Below, one piece after another: positions 1-7,967 of a DNA stretch of 64,000 nucleotides. How positions within the stretch are numbered: position 1 is the stretch's first letter; each line of letters begins with the position of its first letter. Origin of the DNA: Acidobacteriota bacterium (GTDB lineage Bacteria; Acidobacteriota; Terriglobia; Terriglobales; Acidobacteriaceae); NCBI GenBank assembly GCA_021792795.1, contig JAJYUB010000001.1, forward strand, positions 1 to 64,000, in the 5' to 3' direction. Below the pieces are notes generated by a model, which was given only the letters and a program-made list of their open reading frames with translations, did no database searches and was not told the DNA's origin. Position numbers and translations under genes: made by a program.

Positions 1-1
1 A

Positions 2-106
2 AATCCTTACCCGCAGATCGTCCGAATAGGCTCGTCCCATCGTCGGCTTCGCGGTCACTTCGCCAGAGAAACCCAGGATTACACGTATGACCGCTCCTGG
101 GTATAG
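2..106 (+). CDS. Possible 3' end of a gene entering from the left
   Basis: One plus-strand frame stays open from the window edge for 34 codons and ends with TAG at 104-106 (last residues DYTYDRSWV). The other two plus frames close sooner or look less protein-like. No family is recognisable from so short a tail, and chance is a real alternative. It would lie just upstream of a hairpin repeat and the GH39 gene on the same strand. Confidence 0.3.
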   Translation, partial: NPYPQIVRIGSSHRRLRGHFARETQDYTYDRSWV

Positions 107-131
107 CTACCTTGATTCTGCTCTAGAAAGA

Positions 132-231
132 GTCATTCTGAACGAAACGCAGTGGAGTGGAGAATCCAGAGAGTGTCGGCTTTGCAATTGACGCGATCGC
201 CGTCTGGATTCTTCGCTGCGCTCAGAATGAC
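132..231. repeat. Intergenic hairpin repeat, GTCATTCTGA family, copy A
   Basis: Begins GTCATTCTGA (132-141) and ends TCAGAATGAC (222-231), a perfect terminal inverted repeat. Inner arms also pair (GAATCCAGA near 162 with TCTGGATTC near 203). Two more copies lie at 56940-57052 and 57129-57240. When translated it gives the spurious peptide HSERSEES. It sits between the window edge and the GH39 gene. Confidence 0.85.
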
Positions 232-272
232 ATTTTCTATTCTCGCTGTCAGCATCTCGGAGTCGATTCGCC

Positions 273-1787
273 ATGCCACGCCGTAAGCCGGGTTTCATCG
301 CCGCATCTTTGATTGGCGCGCTCGTTATCGCGTTCAGCGCGGACGCACCGCAGGCGCGAGCGCAGGAAAAAATCACCATTGACGCGCATGCGCAGGCCAC
401 GCAGTTTCCGCACTTCTGGGAGCAGATGTTCGGCTCCGGACGCGCGAACCTCGCAATGCGGCAGTCCTATCGCGACGATTTGCAGCGCGTCGAGAAGGTC
501 ACAGACTTCCGCTATGTGCGCTTTCACGCGATTTTCGACGATGAAAACGGCGTCTATGACGAGGACGCGCAGGGAAAACCCCTCTACAACTGGTCCTACG
601 TCGATCAGATTTACGATGGCCTGCTGGCCAATGGCATTCGTCCGTATGTGGAGATCAGCTTCATGCCGAAGAAACTGGCGGCACGGCTCGACTACCAGAG
701 CTTCTGGTACAAGCCGATCATTTCTCCGCCGAGCAGCTATGCAAAGTGGGACGCGCTGATGACAGCTTTCGCGCAGCATTTGATCGATCGCTATGGCGTT
801 GAAGAGGTCTCGCAATGGTACTTCGAGGTATGGAACGAGCCAAACATCGGCTTCTGGAGCGGCCAGCCGGCGCAATCGACGTATTTCGAGTTGTACGACC
901 ATACTGCCCGCGCACTCAAGGCGGTCAGCCCGCGCATTCGCGTCGGCGGACCTGCGACGGCGCAAGCTGCCTGGGTTGGAGACATGATTGCGCACGCGAC
1001 AAAGAATAGCGTTCCGCTCGACTTTGTTTCCACCCACGTGTACGGCGACGACACGAGCAAAGATGTCTTCCACGACAACCGGCCTGTAGCGCCACATCAG
1101 ATGGTCTGCCTGGCCGTCGATAAGGTACATCGGGAGATCGCAAGATCGGCGCGGCCGGACATTCCTCTGATCTGGAGCGAGTTCAATGCTACGTACATGA
1201 ATGAGCAGCCAATCACAGATTCGATTTATATGGGTCCATGGCTGGCCGACACCATTCGCAAATGCGACGGCAAGGTCAACATGATGTCGTACTGGACCTT
1301 CTCCGACGTGTTTGAGGAGCAGGGTGTAGTAAAGACGCCATTTTACGGTGGATTTGGATTGGTCGCCGAAGATGGCATCCCTAAACCGGCGTTCGATGCA
1401 TTCGCGCTGCTGCATGAACTTGGCAGCGAACGCCTTTCTGCTTCCAGCGAGGATGCCCTGGTCACGCGCCGCAAGGATGGAACGATCGTGATTGCGGCGT
1501 GGAATTTGGTCGAGCCAGGCGCAAAAGGAACAGATAAATCCGTTACCTTCGACCTGAGAGGCATCACTAAACATGCACACGCGATCGTTCGCCGTGTGGA
1601 TGCTTCGCATGGCGACACGCTGGACGCATGGAAAAAGATGGGCAGCCCGAAATATCCAACGCAGAAGCAGATTGCGGATTTGCGGAAAGCCTCCGAGATT
1701 GGGCCTCCAGAAGTCCACCCACTTCAGAATCGCCAGTTCACTCTGACCTTGCCTGCGATGGGCCTAGCCGTTGTGGAATTGCGTTGA
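273..1787 (+). CDS. Secreted beta-xylosidase-like glycoside hydrolase, GH39 family
   Basis: Predicted retaining glycosidase releasing xylose (or a related sugar) from the non-reducing end of xylo-oligosaccharides outside the cytoplasm. Residues 1-31 form a signal peptide (basic MPRRK, hydrophobic core, cleavage near ARA-QE). The (beta/alpha)8 barrel carries the family acid/base in WNEPN (Glu189) and the nucleophile in WSEFN (Glu303), spacing as expected for GH39. A beta-sandwich-like tail follows from about residue 370. The length of 504 is normal. ATG at 273 is chosen because it gives a complete signal peptide. It stands alone on the plus strand and converges with the Sel1-repeat gene. GH39 also contains alpha-iduronidases, so the exact substrate is inferred, while the fold and catalytic residues are visible. 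Confidence 0.87.
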   Translation: MPRRKPGFIAASLIGALVIAFSADAPQARAQEKITIDAHAQATQFPHFWEQMFGSGRANLAMRQSYRDDLQRVEKVTDFRYVRFHAIFDDENGVYDEDAQGKPLYNWSYVDQIYDGLLANGIRPYVEISFMPKKLAARLDYQSFWYKPIISPPSSYAKWDALMTAFAQHLIDRYGVEEVSQWYFEVWNEPNIGFWSGQPAQSTYFELYDHTARALKAVSPRIRVGGPATAQAAWVGDMIAHATKNSVPLDFVSTHVYGDDTSKDVFHDNRPVAPHQMVCLAVDKVHREIARSARPDIPLIWSEFNATYMNEQPITDSIYMGPWLADTIRKCDGKVNMMSYWTFSDVFEEQGVVKTPFYGGFGLVAEDGIPKPAFDAFALLHELGSERLSASSEDALVTRRKDGTIVIAAWNLVEPGAKGTDKSVTFDLRGITKHAHAIVRRVDASHGDTLDAWKKMGSPKYPTQKQIADLRKASEIGPPEVHPLQNRQFTLTLPAMGLAVVELR

Positions 1788-1892
1788 CCATGAGAAGCCT
1801 CCCGGCGCTTCTCCATGGCATATCTGCATGGGGGGGCAGTTTCCAGGGCAAAAAGGCCTTGGGTTTCCCCTCGCAAAGCCCTGTCCGTTTCG

Positions 1893-3377
1893 TCAGCGCG
1901 TACAGGTAATCACGTTCGAAGCCGTGCAGGTATAAAACCTGTACCACGACGGCAAGCCATCCACAAGCTGAAGAAGGGCACGGGGGCCGACTCGATGGCC
2001 AATCGTAAAGGCGTACGGGGAGATCGGCTCCCCTGGAATATAGCAGTCTACTTGATCGGGTTCGCGCGCATCCAAAGCGAGAACCGGATGTTGGCCGATT
2101 TTGCAGTAGTTACGAGCTATGCGTTCTGCAATCGCGTCGGCAGCCTGTATTTGCGCCGCGGTCCTGCCGCCATTCTCTCGCGCCGTCGCCGACTGCATCT
2201 CATCCAGTTCGAGTGCCGCCTGCTGCACTCCCTGCCGGAGCGCCAGGGTGAACCACTGCTGCGCAGACTTCCAGTCACGCGCGACTCCCACTCCCTTTTC
2301 ATACAACAACCCCAGGTTATACTCGGCCGGCCCGAATCCCGCCGACGCCGCCTTCCCGTACCAGTATGCTGCCTGCTGCGGATTGGCGGTCACTCCATAA
2401 CCGCTTTGATAGTACTGGCCCAGTCTGTTTTCAGCCCGGCGGCTGCCCTGCGCCGCCGCCTTCTGCAGCCAGTAGGCCGCTTTCCCGGGATCTTCTTTCC
2501 CGGCCACGCCCGCCGCATACGCCGTTCCAAGATCGTACTGCGCCGATTTGCTGCCGCCGTTTGCCGCCGCCAGCAACTCGTTCATCCGCGACCCGCTGAT
2601 ATCGTTGGCGATGATCCGCGCCGCGTCCGACTGAATGCCAAACGCCATGTCCCACACCAGATTGTTCGGACCGGAGATGTCCTCGGCCCAGGACAAAAAG
2701 GCGCGATCCAGCTGTCCGGAGAGACCTCGTTTTCTGGCCTCCTCCACCGCATCGGCCAGTGACTTGAAGCTCTCGGGAAGCGCAGTGGTGCCATAGTCGG
2801 GCCGTTCGATCCGCTGCATGCCGGAGCCATTCGCTCCCTGGCTGACCGACAGCCCCCAGCGGGTCGACGGAGAGTAATAGTCGATCACCGTCGAATAATT
2901 GTTCCCACTGCCCATCACGATCACCATGATTGGAATCGCATCCCGCTCCCAGCTCCGTCGCGCCTGCGCCGTCAGAGCGGCGATCGATGCGACGGAGATG
3001 TCCGGCACGGAAGACGGCTGGATCTTCGCAGCCGCCTGGGGCCGCGCATAGCTCGACGCGGGCTGAAGCTGCGCCAGCATCGTCTGCGCCACGCTCTTCA
3101 AAGCGGCGGGTCCGTAGCGCTCCACATTTTCCAGGTCAGTTCTGGCGGCGGCTGTGTTCCCGAGTCCATTTGCGGCCGCGGCGGCGTAAAACCATGCTTC
3201 TCCATCGGTGGGATACTGCTCTGTCGCCTGCTTCGCAAAAGCGGCAAGGCCACGCCAATCGCCTTTGCCTTCCAAGCCGATGGCTTTTGCTTCCATTTGC
3301 GGACTCAACGCAGGTGTCGAGTGACAGCCGAGCGCGATGATGGCAACCGCAGTCAGGCACCGGGAAATCAACCGCAT
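1893..3377 (-). CDS. Sel1-repeat (TPR-like) exported protein
   Basis: No enzymatic motif is seen. The N-terminus (from the ATG at 3377; an ATG six codons upstream at 3395 is possible) is a signal peptide with a cysteine after IIALG, which could be a weak lipoprotein box. Residues ~20-100 resemble a TPR segment. Residues ~275-400 contain three to four Sel1-like repeats with the recurring pattern A-x-x-x-L-G-x-x-Y-x-x-G-x-G-V, followed by an alanine/glutamine-rich helix and a tail ending CYIPGEP...ITCTR. Sel1 proteins usually act as scaffolds, here probably periplasmic or outer-membrane bound. It lies 84-101 nt downstream of the large FG-GAP gene on the same strand, so the two may be co-transcribed. 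No specific partner can be named. Confidence 0.75.
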   Translation of the reverse strand: MRLISRCLTAVAIIALGCHSTPALSPQMEAKAIGLEGKGDWRGLAAFAKQATEQYPTDGEAWFYAAAAANGLGNTAAARTDLENVERYGPAALKSVAQTMLAQLQPASSYARPQAAAKIQPSSVPDISVASIAALTAQARRSWERDAIPIMVIVMGSGNNYSTVIDYYSPSTRWGLSVSQGANGSGMQRIERPDYGTTALPESFKSLADAVEEARKRGLSGQLDRAFLSWAEDISGPNNLVWDMAFGIQSDAARIIANDISGSRMNELLAAANGGSKSAQYDLGTAYAAGVAGKEDPGKAAYWLQKAAAQGSRRAENRLGQYYQSGYGVTANPQQAAYWYGKAASAGFGPAEYNLGLLYEKGVGVARDWKSAQQWFTLALRQGVQQAALELDEMQSATARENGGRTAAQIQAADAIAERIARNYCKIGQHPVLALDAREPDQVDCYIPGEPISPYAFTIGHRVGPRALLQLVDGLPSWYRFYTCTASNVITCTR

Positions 3378-3478
3378 ATTGAAATGATCTACCATACTGG
3401 TGTAGTGTCGTTTTCTGTAAAAACATCACGGGGAACTTTCAGCCGAACCGGAAAATCTCCCGGTCCGGCTGTCGAGTG

Positions 3479-6400
3479 CTATTGCACGGTCAAGGTAAGC
3501 GTGGCGGTCTGCGTGATCGCGCTCGTGCCGGAGCCGGACGTGGCTGTGACCGTCACCGTGCTGTTGCCGGCGGGAGTGCCGGTGTTGCCGGGCGGCTTCG
3601 TGGCCCCTCCGCCACCGCAGCCAACGGCCATGCCGCCGATACCCAGCAGCAGCGCGAGGCAGAGGAACAGCGGCAACCGTTTCTTCTTGCGGAAGAAAAG
3701 CAGGCCAAGCGCCAGGACGGTTCCGCCGCCCGCAAATGGCCACGGGCTGCTGTTTCTGCTGGTCGATGCCGCAGTGGTCGCGATGGTCATCGTGGTGCTG
3801 CTGGCCGCAGTCCCATTCGGCGTCACGGTTGCGGGAGAAAAGCTGCAAGCCGCTTCACTCGGCAGGCCAGAACAGGCGAACGACACCGTCTGGTTGAAGC
3901 CATTGACCGGCGTCACCGACAGGCCCACCGTTCCGCTGCTGCCGGGCATGACAGAAAGGCTGGACGGCTGGGCCGTTAGCGTAAAGGTCGGTGCGGCATT
4001 CACGGTCTCCGTAATGGCCGAGGACACGGACGGGGCGAAGTTCGTGTCGCCGGAATATTGCGCCGTGATCGAGTGTGTCCCCACGCTCAATGTACTGGTG
4101 GAGTAGGTCGCCACACCGGAGCCGTTCAGCGTTCCCGTGCCTAGCGTGGTGGCGCTGTCCATGAAAGTGACGGTCCCCGTCGGCGCGGTTGTGCTGCCGG
4201 AGGGACCCGCGACTGTTGCGGTGAAGGTCACATTTTGCCCGGCGTTTGCCGTGGCCGCGGAAGTAGCCAGCGTGGTGGTTGTGGCCGCGGCGACCGGCTG
4301 CGCATTCACCACCAATGTCACCGCGGACGATGTGCTGCCGGAATAATTGGTGTCTCCGCTGTAAACGGCAGTGATGGGATAACTGCCCGTGGACAGGCTG
4401 GACGTTGTATAGGTCGCGGCCCCGCTGGAGTCCAGCGTGCCGGTGCCAAGTTGCGTGCTCCCATTCATAAAGTTGACCGTCCCGGTAGGGACGGTGGTGC
4501 CGGAGGACGCCGACACCTGCGCGGTGAAGGTCACGGTCTGGCCGGCGACGGCGGGGTTGGGACTGACCGATAGTGCCGTCGTGGTCGCGGGAAGCGTCGA
4601 GATCGTCTTGCCACTGTACTGGTTCACAAAAACATCCAAACTGGCATGGCTGTTCCCCGATGTCAGCAGCAGGTCCGGTCGGCCATCCCCATTCACGTCC
4701 ACTGCGGCCACGGACTGTGAGTTCAGGCCCATTTGGAGACTGTTGCCGGTGGGAAATGTCCCATCGCCTTTGCCATAGAGTATCTGCGTGTAAAAGAATG
4801 GGGGGGTGTTGTCCCCTACAATCACATCCGGGATGCCGTCCTGGTTCATGTCGGCAACAGCCAGGTTGCTATACCCTGAATCATTCAGTGGGGAGCTGGT
4901 CGCGGTCTGGAAGGTCCCGTCTCCATTGCCCAGCAGCACATTCACGGTCCCATGCGGGCCAAACGGATTGGTGGAAGTGACCGTTGCATTGTCTTGGCTG
5001 GCCACTACCAGATCGGGCTTGCCGTCCAAGTTCACGTCCGCAACGGTGATCGGTCCCGGAAACATGTTGGCCGTGTAGCTGACCGGCTTGGCGAACGTGC
5101 CGTTGCCTTGATTCAGGTACACCAGCACCGAGCCCGCTGTATTGTGAACGCCTTGCTGCGAGTTTGTTATGGCAAAGTCCAGCTTGCCGTCGCCATTGAA
5201 GTCGCCAGCCGCAATCCCATACGCTTGCGGCGGTGTGTCCACCTGCACCGGGGCCTGGAGCGTGCCGTCCCCGTTGCCCAGCAGCAAGTAGACAGCACCA
5301 GCGCCGGTACTATAGGGTGTTTCTGTCACGACTACGTCGGGCTTCCCGTCCCCGTTGAAATCGCCGACAACAAAGGCGCCGAAGTTGCCACTTGGCAATG
5401 GGGTGTTCGTTGCCGTCTGGAAAGTTCCGTCGCCATTTCCAAGAGCGACGCCGATGCCATAACTTGAGCTGGCTGTAGAATAGCCATAAAAAACAGCATC
5501 AAGATGCGAATCGCCGTTCATATCTGCTGCCAACAGGGCCAGTGGAGAGTCGCCCTTGATGGTCGGGCCCTGGGTAAAGTTGCCTTGCCCGTCACCAGCC
5601 AGCAGAACCATCCCCTGGATGTTGTTGTTGCTCTCCACGTCGGTAAGGATGTCCGGTTTGCCGTCCCCGTTGAAGTCTCCCACGGCAAACACCGGCGCAA
5701 TGGGATTGAGGCCGCCGTAAGCGACATTCTGATAACCTGGCGCTCCAGCAAAGGTGCCATCGCCACGGCCCATAAGGAATTGGAAGACGCCATTGGTGTT
5801 GCTGCCAGCCGAATACACGCCATTGTCCCCGGAACCCAGAATCAGATCGAGGTTACCGTCTCCGTCGAAGTCCTCCGTGGCTATATGCCCGGAATTGGGG
5901 ATGTTGACATACGATGCCCCGGTGGTGAAGGTGCCGTCTCCATTGCCCAGAAACACCATGACCTCACCCTCAGTGCGTTGGCTTACACTTGTTGATGGAA
6001 GGTTCATGGCAATGTCGAGCTTGCCATCGTGGTTGAAGTCGCCAACAACCGGGATACCGCCGCCACTTGCAGAAAGATTGATTGGCAGGGTGAATACGGA
6101 CGCGGCGAAGGTGCCGTTCCCGTTTCCCAGAAGGATTTCGCCGTCGCTCAGCACCAGGTCTTTTTTCCCGTCCCCGTTGAAGTCCCCTATGGCCAAATTG
6201 CCGTAAGAATAATTGAGTTGGCTGTTGGAGCTGCCAGCATTGATGGCTGTCTTGAAAGTACCGTCGCCATTGCCCAGAAGCACCACGATACTGTTCGATC
6301 CAACACCGGCGTTAAACACAACCAGATCCAGCTTGCCATCGCCATTCACATCGTCAATGGCCACGGCCCCTGGGTGTGCGCCTGCCGCATACTCCACGGG

Positions 6401-7378
6401 ATTGGCAAAAGCCCCGTTCGGCTGACCGAGAAAAACGAAGATTCCAGGCGGGGTAGAGGGGGAATTTGCAGAGAGCTCAACGGCAATCAGGTCGTTGATG
6501 CCATCTCCATTCACGTCCGCAACGTTGAAGGTGAGCGATGCCAGTCCCAGAGTGACCGCCTGCGGCAGCGGCGTGGCGGATATGGTGCCAGACACAGGAT
6601 TTGACAGGTAAACCAAGTAACCAAAGGCTGTGGTGAGTCCTACTCCAATTTGATCGCCTTTGCTGTCCGGCCCCACATACACATTGCTTTGCGATGCAAT
6701 GCCGAGCTGGGGACCTTTGCAGCCAAGCGGAAATTGCACGGTTTGCGCGGGAAGGCCCGCAATGGCGTGCAGATAATTTCCGAAGTTCGGAGATTGCGAA
6801 GTAGTAAACGTGGAGGAGGACTGGCTGGTGGGAGTCGGAGAGCCGCCCAGCGCATTCACGGTGAAGCTACAGTCCGCCTGTCGTTGGATGGCAACTTCTT
6901 GAAGCCCGGTCGGTAACACAGTATTCGGCGTGGCGTAGTCATTGGTGGATGGCACGGTCTGGGAAAAGTTAACTGTCTGAGCAAGGCCCCATAGGGGAGG
7001 AGGAAACGACCGAAAGAATGACGGTATCGATGCGCTTCCTCCACTCGTCGTTGCGCCTGCAACATCGCCCCTAACAAGCGAAAATGGAGACTTTCTGGCC
7101 GCTAAGCTCACCAAATAATTCCCATTGTTTTCAGCGTAACCCTCGGTATAAGCCTTTGGCGGGCTACCAACGAGATCCTCAGGATGGTTATTCGGGAATG
7201 TGCCGATGCAATTGTAGCCGTCTGCTGGGCAACCCGGAGGGTTGGGTGCCAAATAGCAGCCATCCATCAGCGTCATCGCGCTCACGGCTGTTATCAGGAA
7301 AATTGCTGCAAGCAGAATCCTTGACGATACCAACCGGTGTAAAAACCGCTTCACGGACACACGAGAGAAATTTTTCAT
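3479..7378 (-). CDS. Giant secreted FG-GAP/VCBS beta-propeller and Ig-like repeat protein
   Basis: A 1,299-residue surface or secreted protein. A membrane/signal segment (ILLAAIFLITAVSAM) lies near residues 20-35. From about 270 to 930 it has many FG-GAP/VCBS repeats of the form D-x-N-G-D-G-x-x-D-L, calcium-binding loops of an integrin-like propeller. Two near-identical Ig-like (Big_3-type) domains occupy about 937-1030 and 1037-1130, each ending Y-S-G-D-x-N. A further beta domain reaches about 1200. The C-terminus has two hydrophobic stretches separated by RKKKR (about 1220-1260) and a glycine/cysteine-rich tail GCGGGG followed by a TVTVTATSG-type strand. The ATG at 7378 is preferred over GTG 7381 because GGAG lies 6 nt upstream. 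Such proteins bind ligands or mediate adhesion; no catalytic site is visible. Confidence 0.85.
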   Translation of the reverse strand: MKNFSRVSVKRFLHRLVSSRILLAAIFLITAVSAMTLMDGCYLAPNPPGCPADGYNCIGTFPNNHPEDLVGSPPKAYTEGYAENNGNYLVSLAARKSPFSLVRGDVAGATTSGGSASIPSFFRSFPPPLWGLAQTVNFSQTVPSTNDYATPNTVLPTGLQEVAIQRQADCSFTVNALGGSPTPTSQSSSTFTTSQSPNFGNYLHAIAGLPAQTVQFPLGCKGPQLGIASQSNVYVGPDSKGDQIGVGLTTAFGYLVYLSNPVSGTISATPLPQAVTLGLASLTFNVADVNGDGINDLIAVELSANSPSTPPGIFVFLGQPNGAFANPVEYAAGAHPGAVAIDDVNGDGKLDLVVFNAGVGSNSIVVLLGNGDGTFKTAINAGSSNSQLNYSYGNLAIGDFNGDGKKDLVLSDGEILLGNGNGTFAASVFTLPINLSASGGGIPVVGDFNHDGKLDIAMNLPSTSVSQRTEGEVMVFLGNGDGTFTTGASYVNIPNSGHIATEDFDGDGNLDLILGSGDNGVYSAGSNTNGVFQFLMGRGDGTFAGAPGYQNVAYGGLNPIAPVFAVGDFNGDGKPDILTDVESNNNIQGMVLLAGDGQGNFTQGPTIKGDSPLALLAADMNGDSHLDAVFYGYSTASSSYGIGVALGNGDGTFQTATNTPLPSGNFGAFVVGDFNGDGKPDVVVTETPYSTGAGAVYLLLGNGDGTLQAPVQVDTPPQAYGIAAGDFNGDGKLDFAITNSQQGVHNTAGSVLVYLNQGNGTFAKPVSYTANMFPGPITVADVNLDGKPDLVVASQDNATVTSTNPFGPHGTVNVLLGNGDGTFQTATSSPLNDSGYSNLAVADMNQDGIPDVIVGDNTPPFFYTQILYGKGDGTFPTGNSLQMGLNSQSVAAVDVNGDGRPDLLLTSGNSHASLDVFVNQYSGKTISTLPATTTALSVSPNPAVAGQTVTFTAQVSASSGTTVPTGTVNFMNGSTQLGTGTLDSSGAATYTTSSLSTGSYPITAVYSGDTNYSGSTSSAVTLVVNAQPVAAATTTTLATSAATANAGQNVTFTATVAGPSGSTTAPTGTVTFMDSATTLGTGTLNGSGVATYSTSTLSVGTHSITAQYSGDTNFAPSVSSAITETVNAAPTFTLTAQPSSLSVMPGSSGTVGLSVTPVNGFNQTVSFACSGLPSEAACSFSPATVTPNGTAASSTTMTIATTAASTSRNSSPWPFAGGGTVLALGLLFFRKKKRLPLFLCLALLLGIGGMAVGCGGGGATKPPGNTGTPAGNSTVTVTATSGSGTSAITQTATLTLTVQ

Positions 7379-7479
7379 CACAGGCTCCAGACCCAGAAAA
7401 TGCCGTTCTGTAGCTAAGTGATCGAATCCGCAAATCCATCACGCAGATTTTTTATTTATTTTTGGAGTGCGCAGATTGC

Positions 7480-7510
7480 TTCACAGAGTGTGAATAAAAA
7501 TTCACATGTG
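7480..7510. promoter_or_regulatory. Cluster of inverted TGTGAA/TTCACA half-sites
   Basis: TTCACA (7480-7485), TGTGAAT (7489-7495), ATTCACA (7500-7506) and the palindrome CACATGTG (7503-7510) alternate within 31 nt about 100 nt upstream of the FG-GAP start. The 7489-7506 pair is a perfect 7-bp inverted repeat around AAAA. The TGTGA-N8-TCACA spacing differs from the N6 of a classical CRP site. Binding by a dimeric regulator is inferred. Confidence 0.45.
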
Positions 7511-7741
7511 TCCGGGACAAGAGACCGAAGGGGGCTTGCGCGATCTCATAGGTTCAGTTTAGCGAGAGATGCGAACAGAGGACGCGCTCCCCTTGCTGCG
7601 AAGACCTTATGTGTAGTGAAAAGTTTTCCACTCGTCACCAGGAAGGCGTGGCACCAAAGACGGTCACCGTCGAGTACCGTTTCTTTCCTGGCCTGGCCAA
7701 GATGGACGGCAATCGGGCGGCGCTGAAGGCAGCGGGCGACG

Positions 7742-7960
7742 ACAAGGGTATCCGTAGGTCTGGCATGGCATGGTTGCAGCGGACACTTTGTCTTCTACAA
7801 TTCGAAACAAGACCGGAGGGTCGATGTGGGCGACCTGAAAACGCTGACCGGTGAAAACGGTTTGCGCCTGGGGCCGCAATCGAAGATTCACGCCAAGTTT
7901 GGCGACGGCGAGCGCTTTCCAAGCTCTATCTTTTCTATCCACCGCAATAAGGGAGAATGA
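7742..7960 (+). pseudogene. Possible decayed coding fragment of unknown family
   Basis: The frame ending TGA at 7958-7960 reads a protein-like stretch (GHFVFYNSKQDRR..., then DVGDLKTL and GPQSKIHAKFGDGE) without a plausible start or RBS. Near 7915 the sequence seems to continue better in another frame as KLYLFYPPQ followed by a stop, as expected of a frameshifted relic. I do not recognise the family. It could also be chance coding potential in GC-rich DNA. Confidence 0.3.
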
Positions 7961-7967
7961 CAAGACT

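Larger units (their letters stand above)
7382..7967. other. 586-nt gene-free stretch with operator-like repeats and a possible gene relic
   Basis: The stretch separates two divergent genes. The half nearest the FG-GAP gene is AT-rich and holds clustered TGTGAA/TTCACA half-sites (7480-7510). The half nearest the Tat-exported gene reads like decayed coding sequence (see 7742-7960). No RNA gene is recognised. Confidence 0.6.

Noticed and set aside
107-400. Predicted 97-residue protein containing HSERSEES
   Set aside because: It is the translation of the hairpin repeat and GH39 5' end on the other strand, a known type of spurious protein.
249-1718. 489-codon open frame on the minus strand
   Set aside because: It is opposite the GH39 gene, lacks any recognisable motif and has composition expected of a complementary frame in GC-rich coding DNA.
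7489-7506. CRP/FNR-type site
   Set aside because: Arms resemble TGTGA/TCACA but are separated by 8 rather than 6 nt, so it is listed only as an unassigned palindrome cluster.
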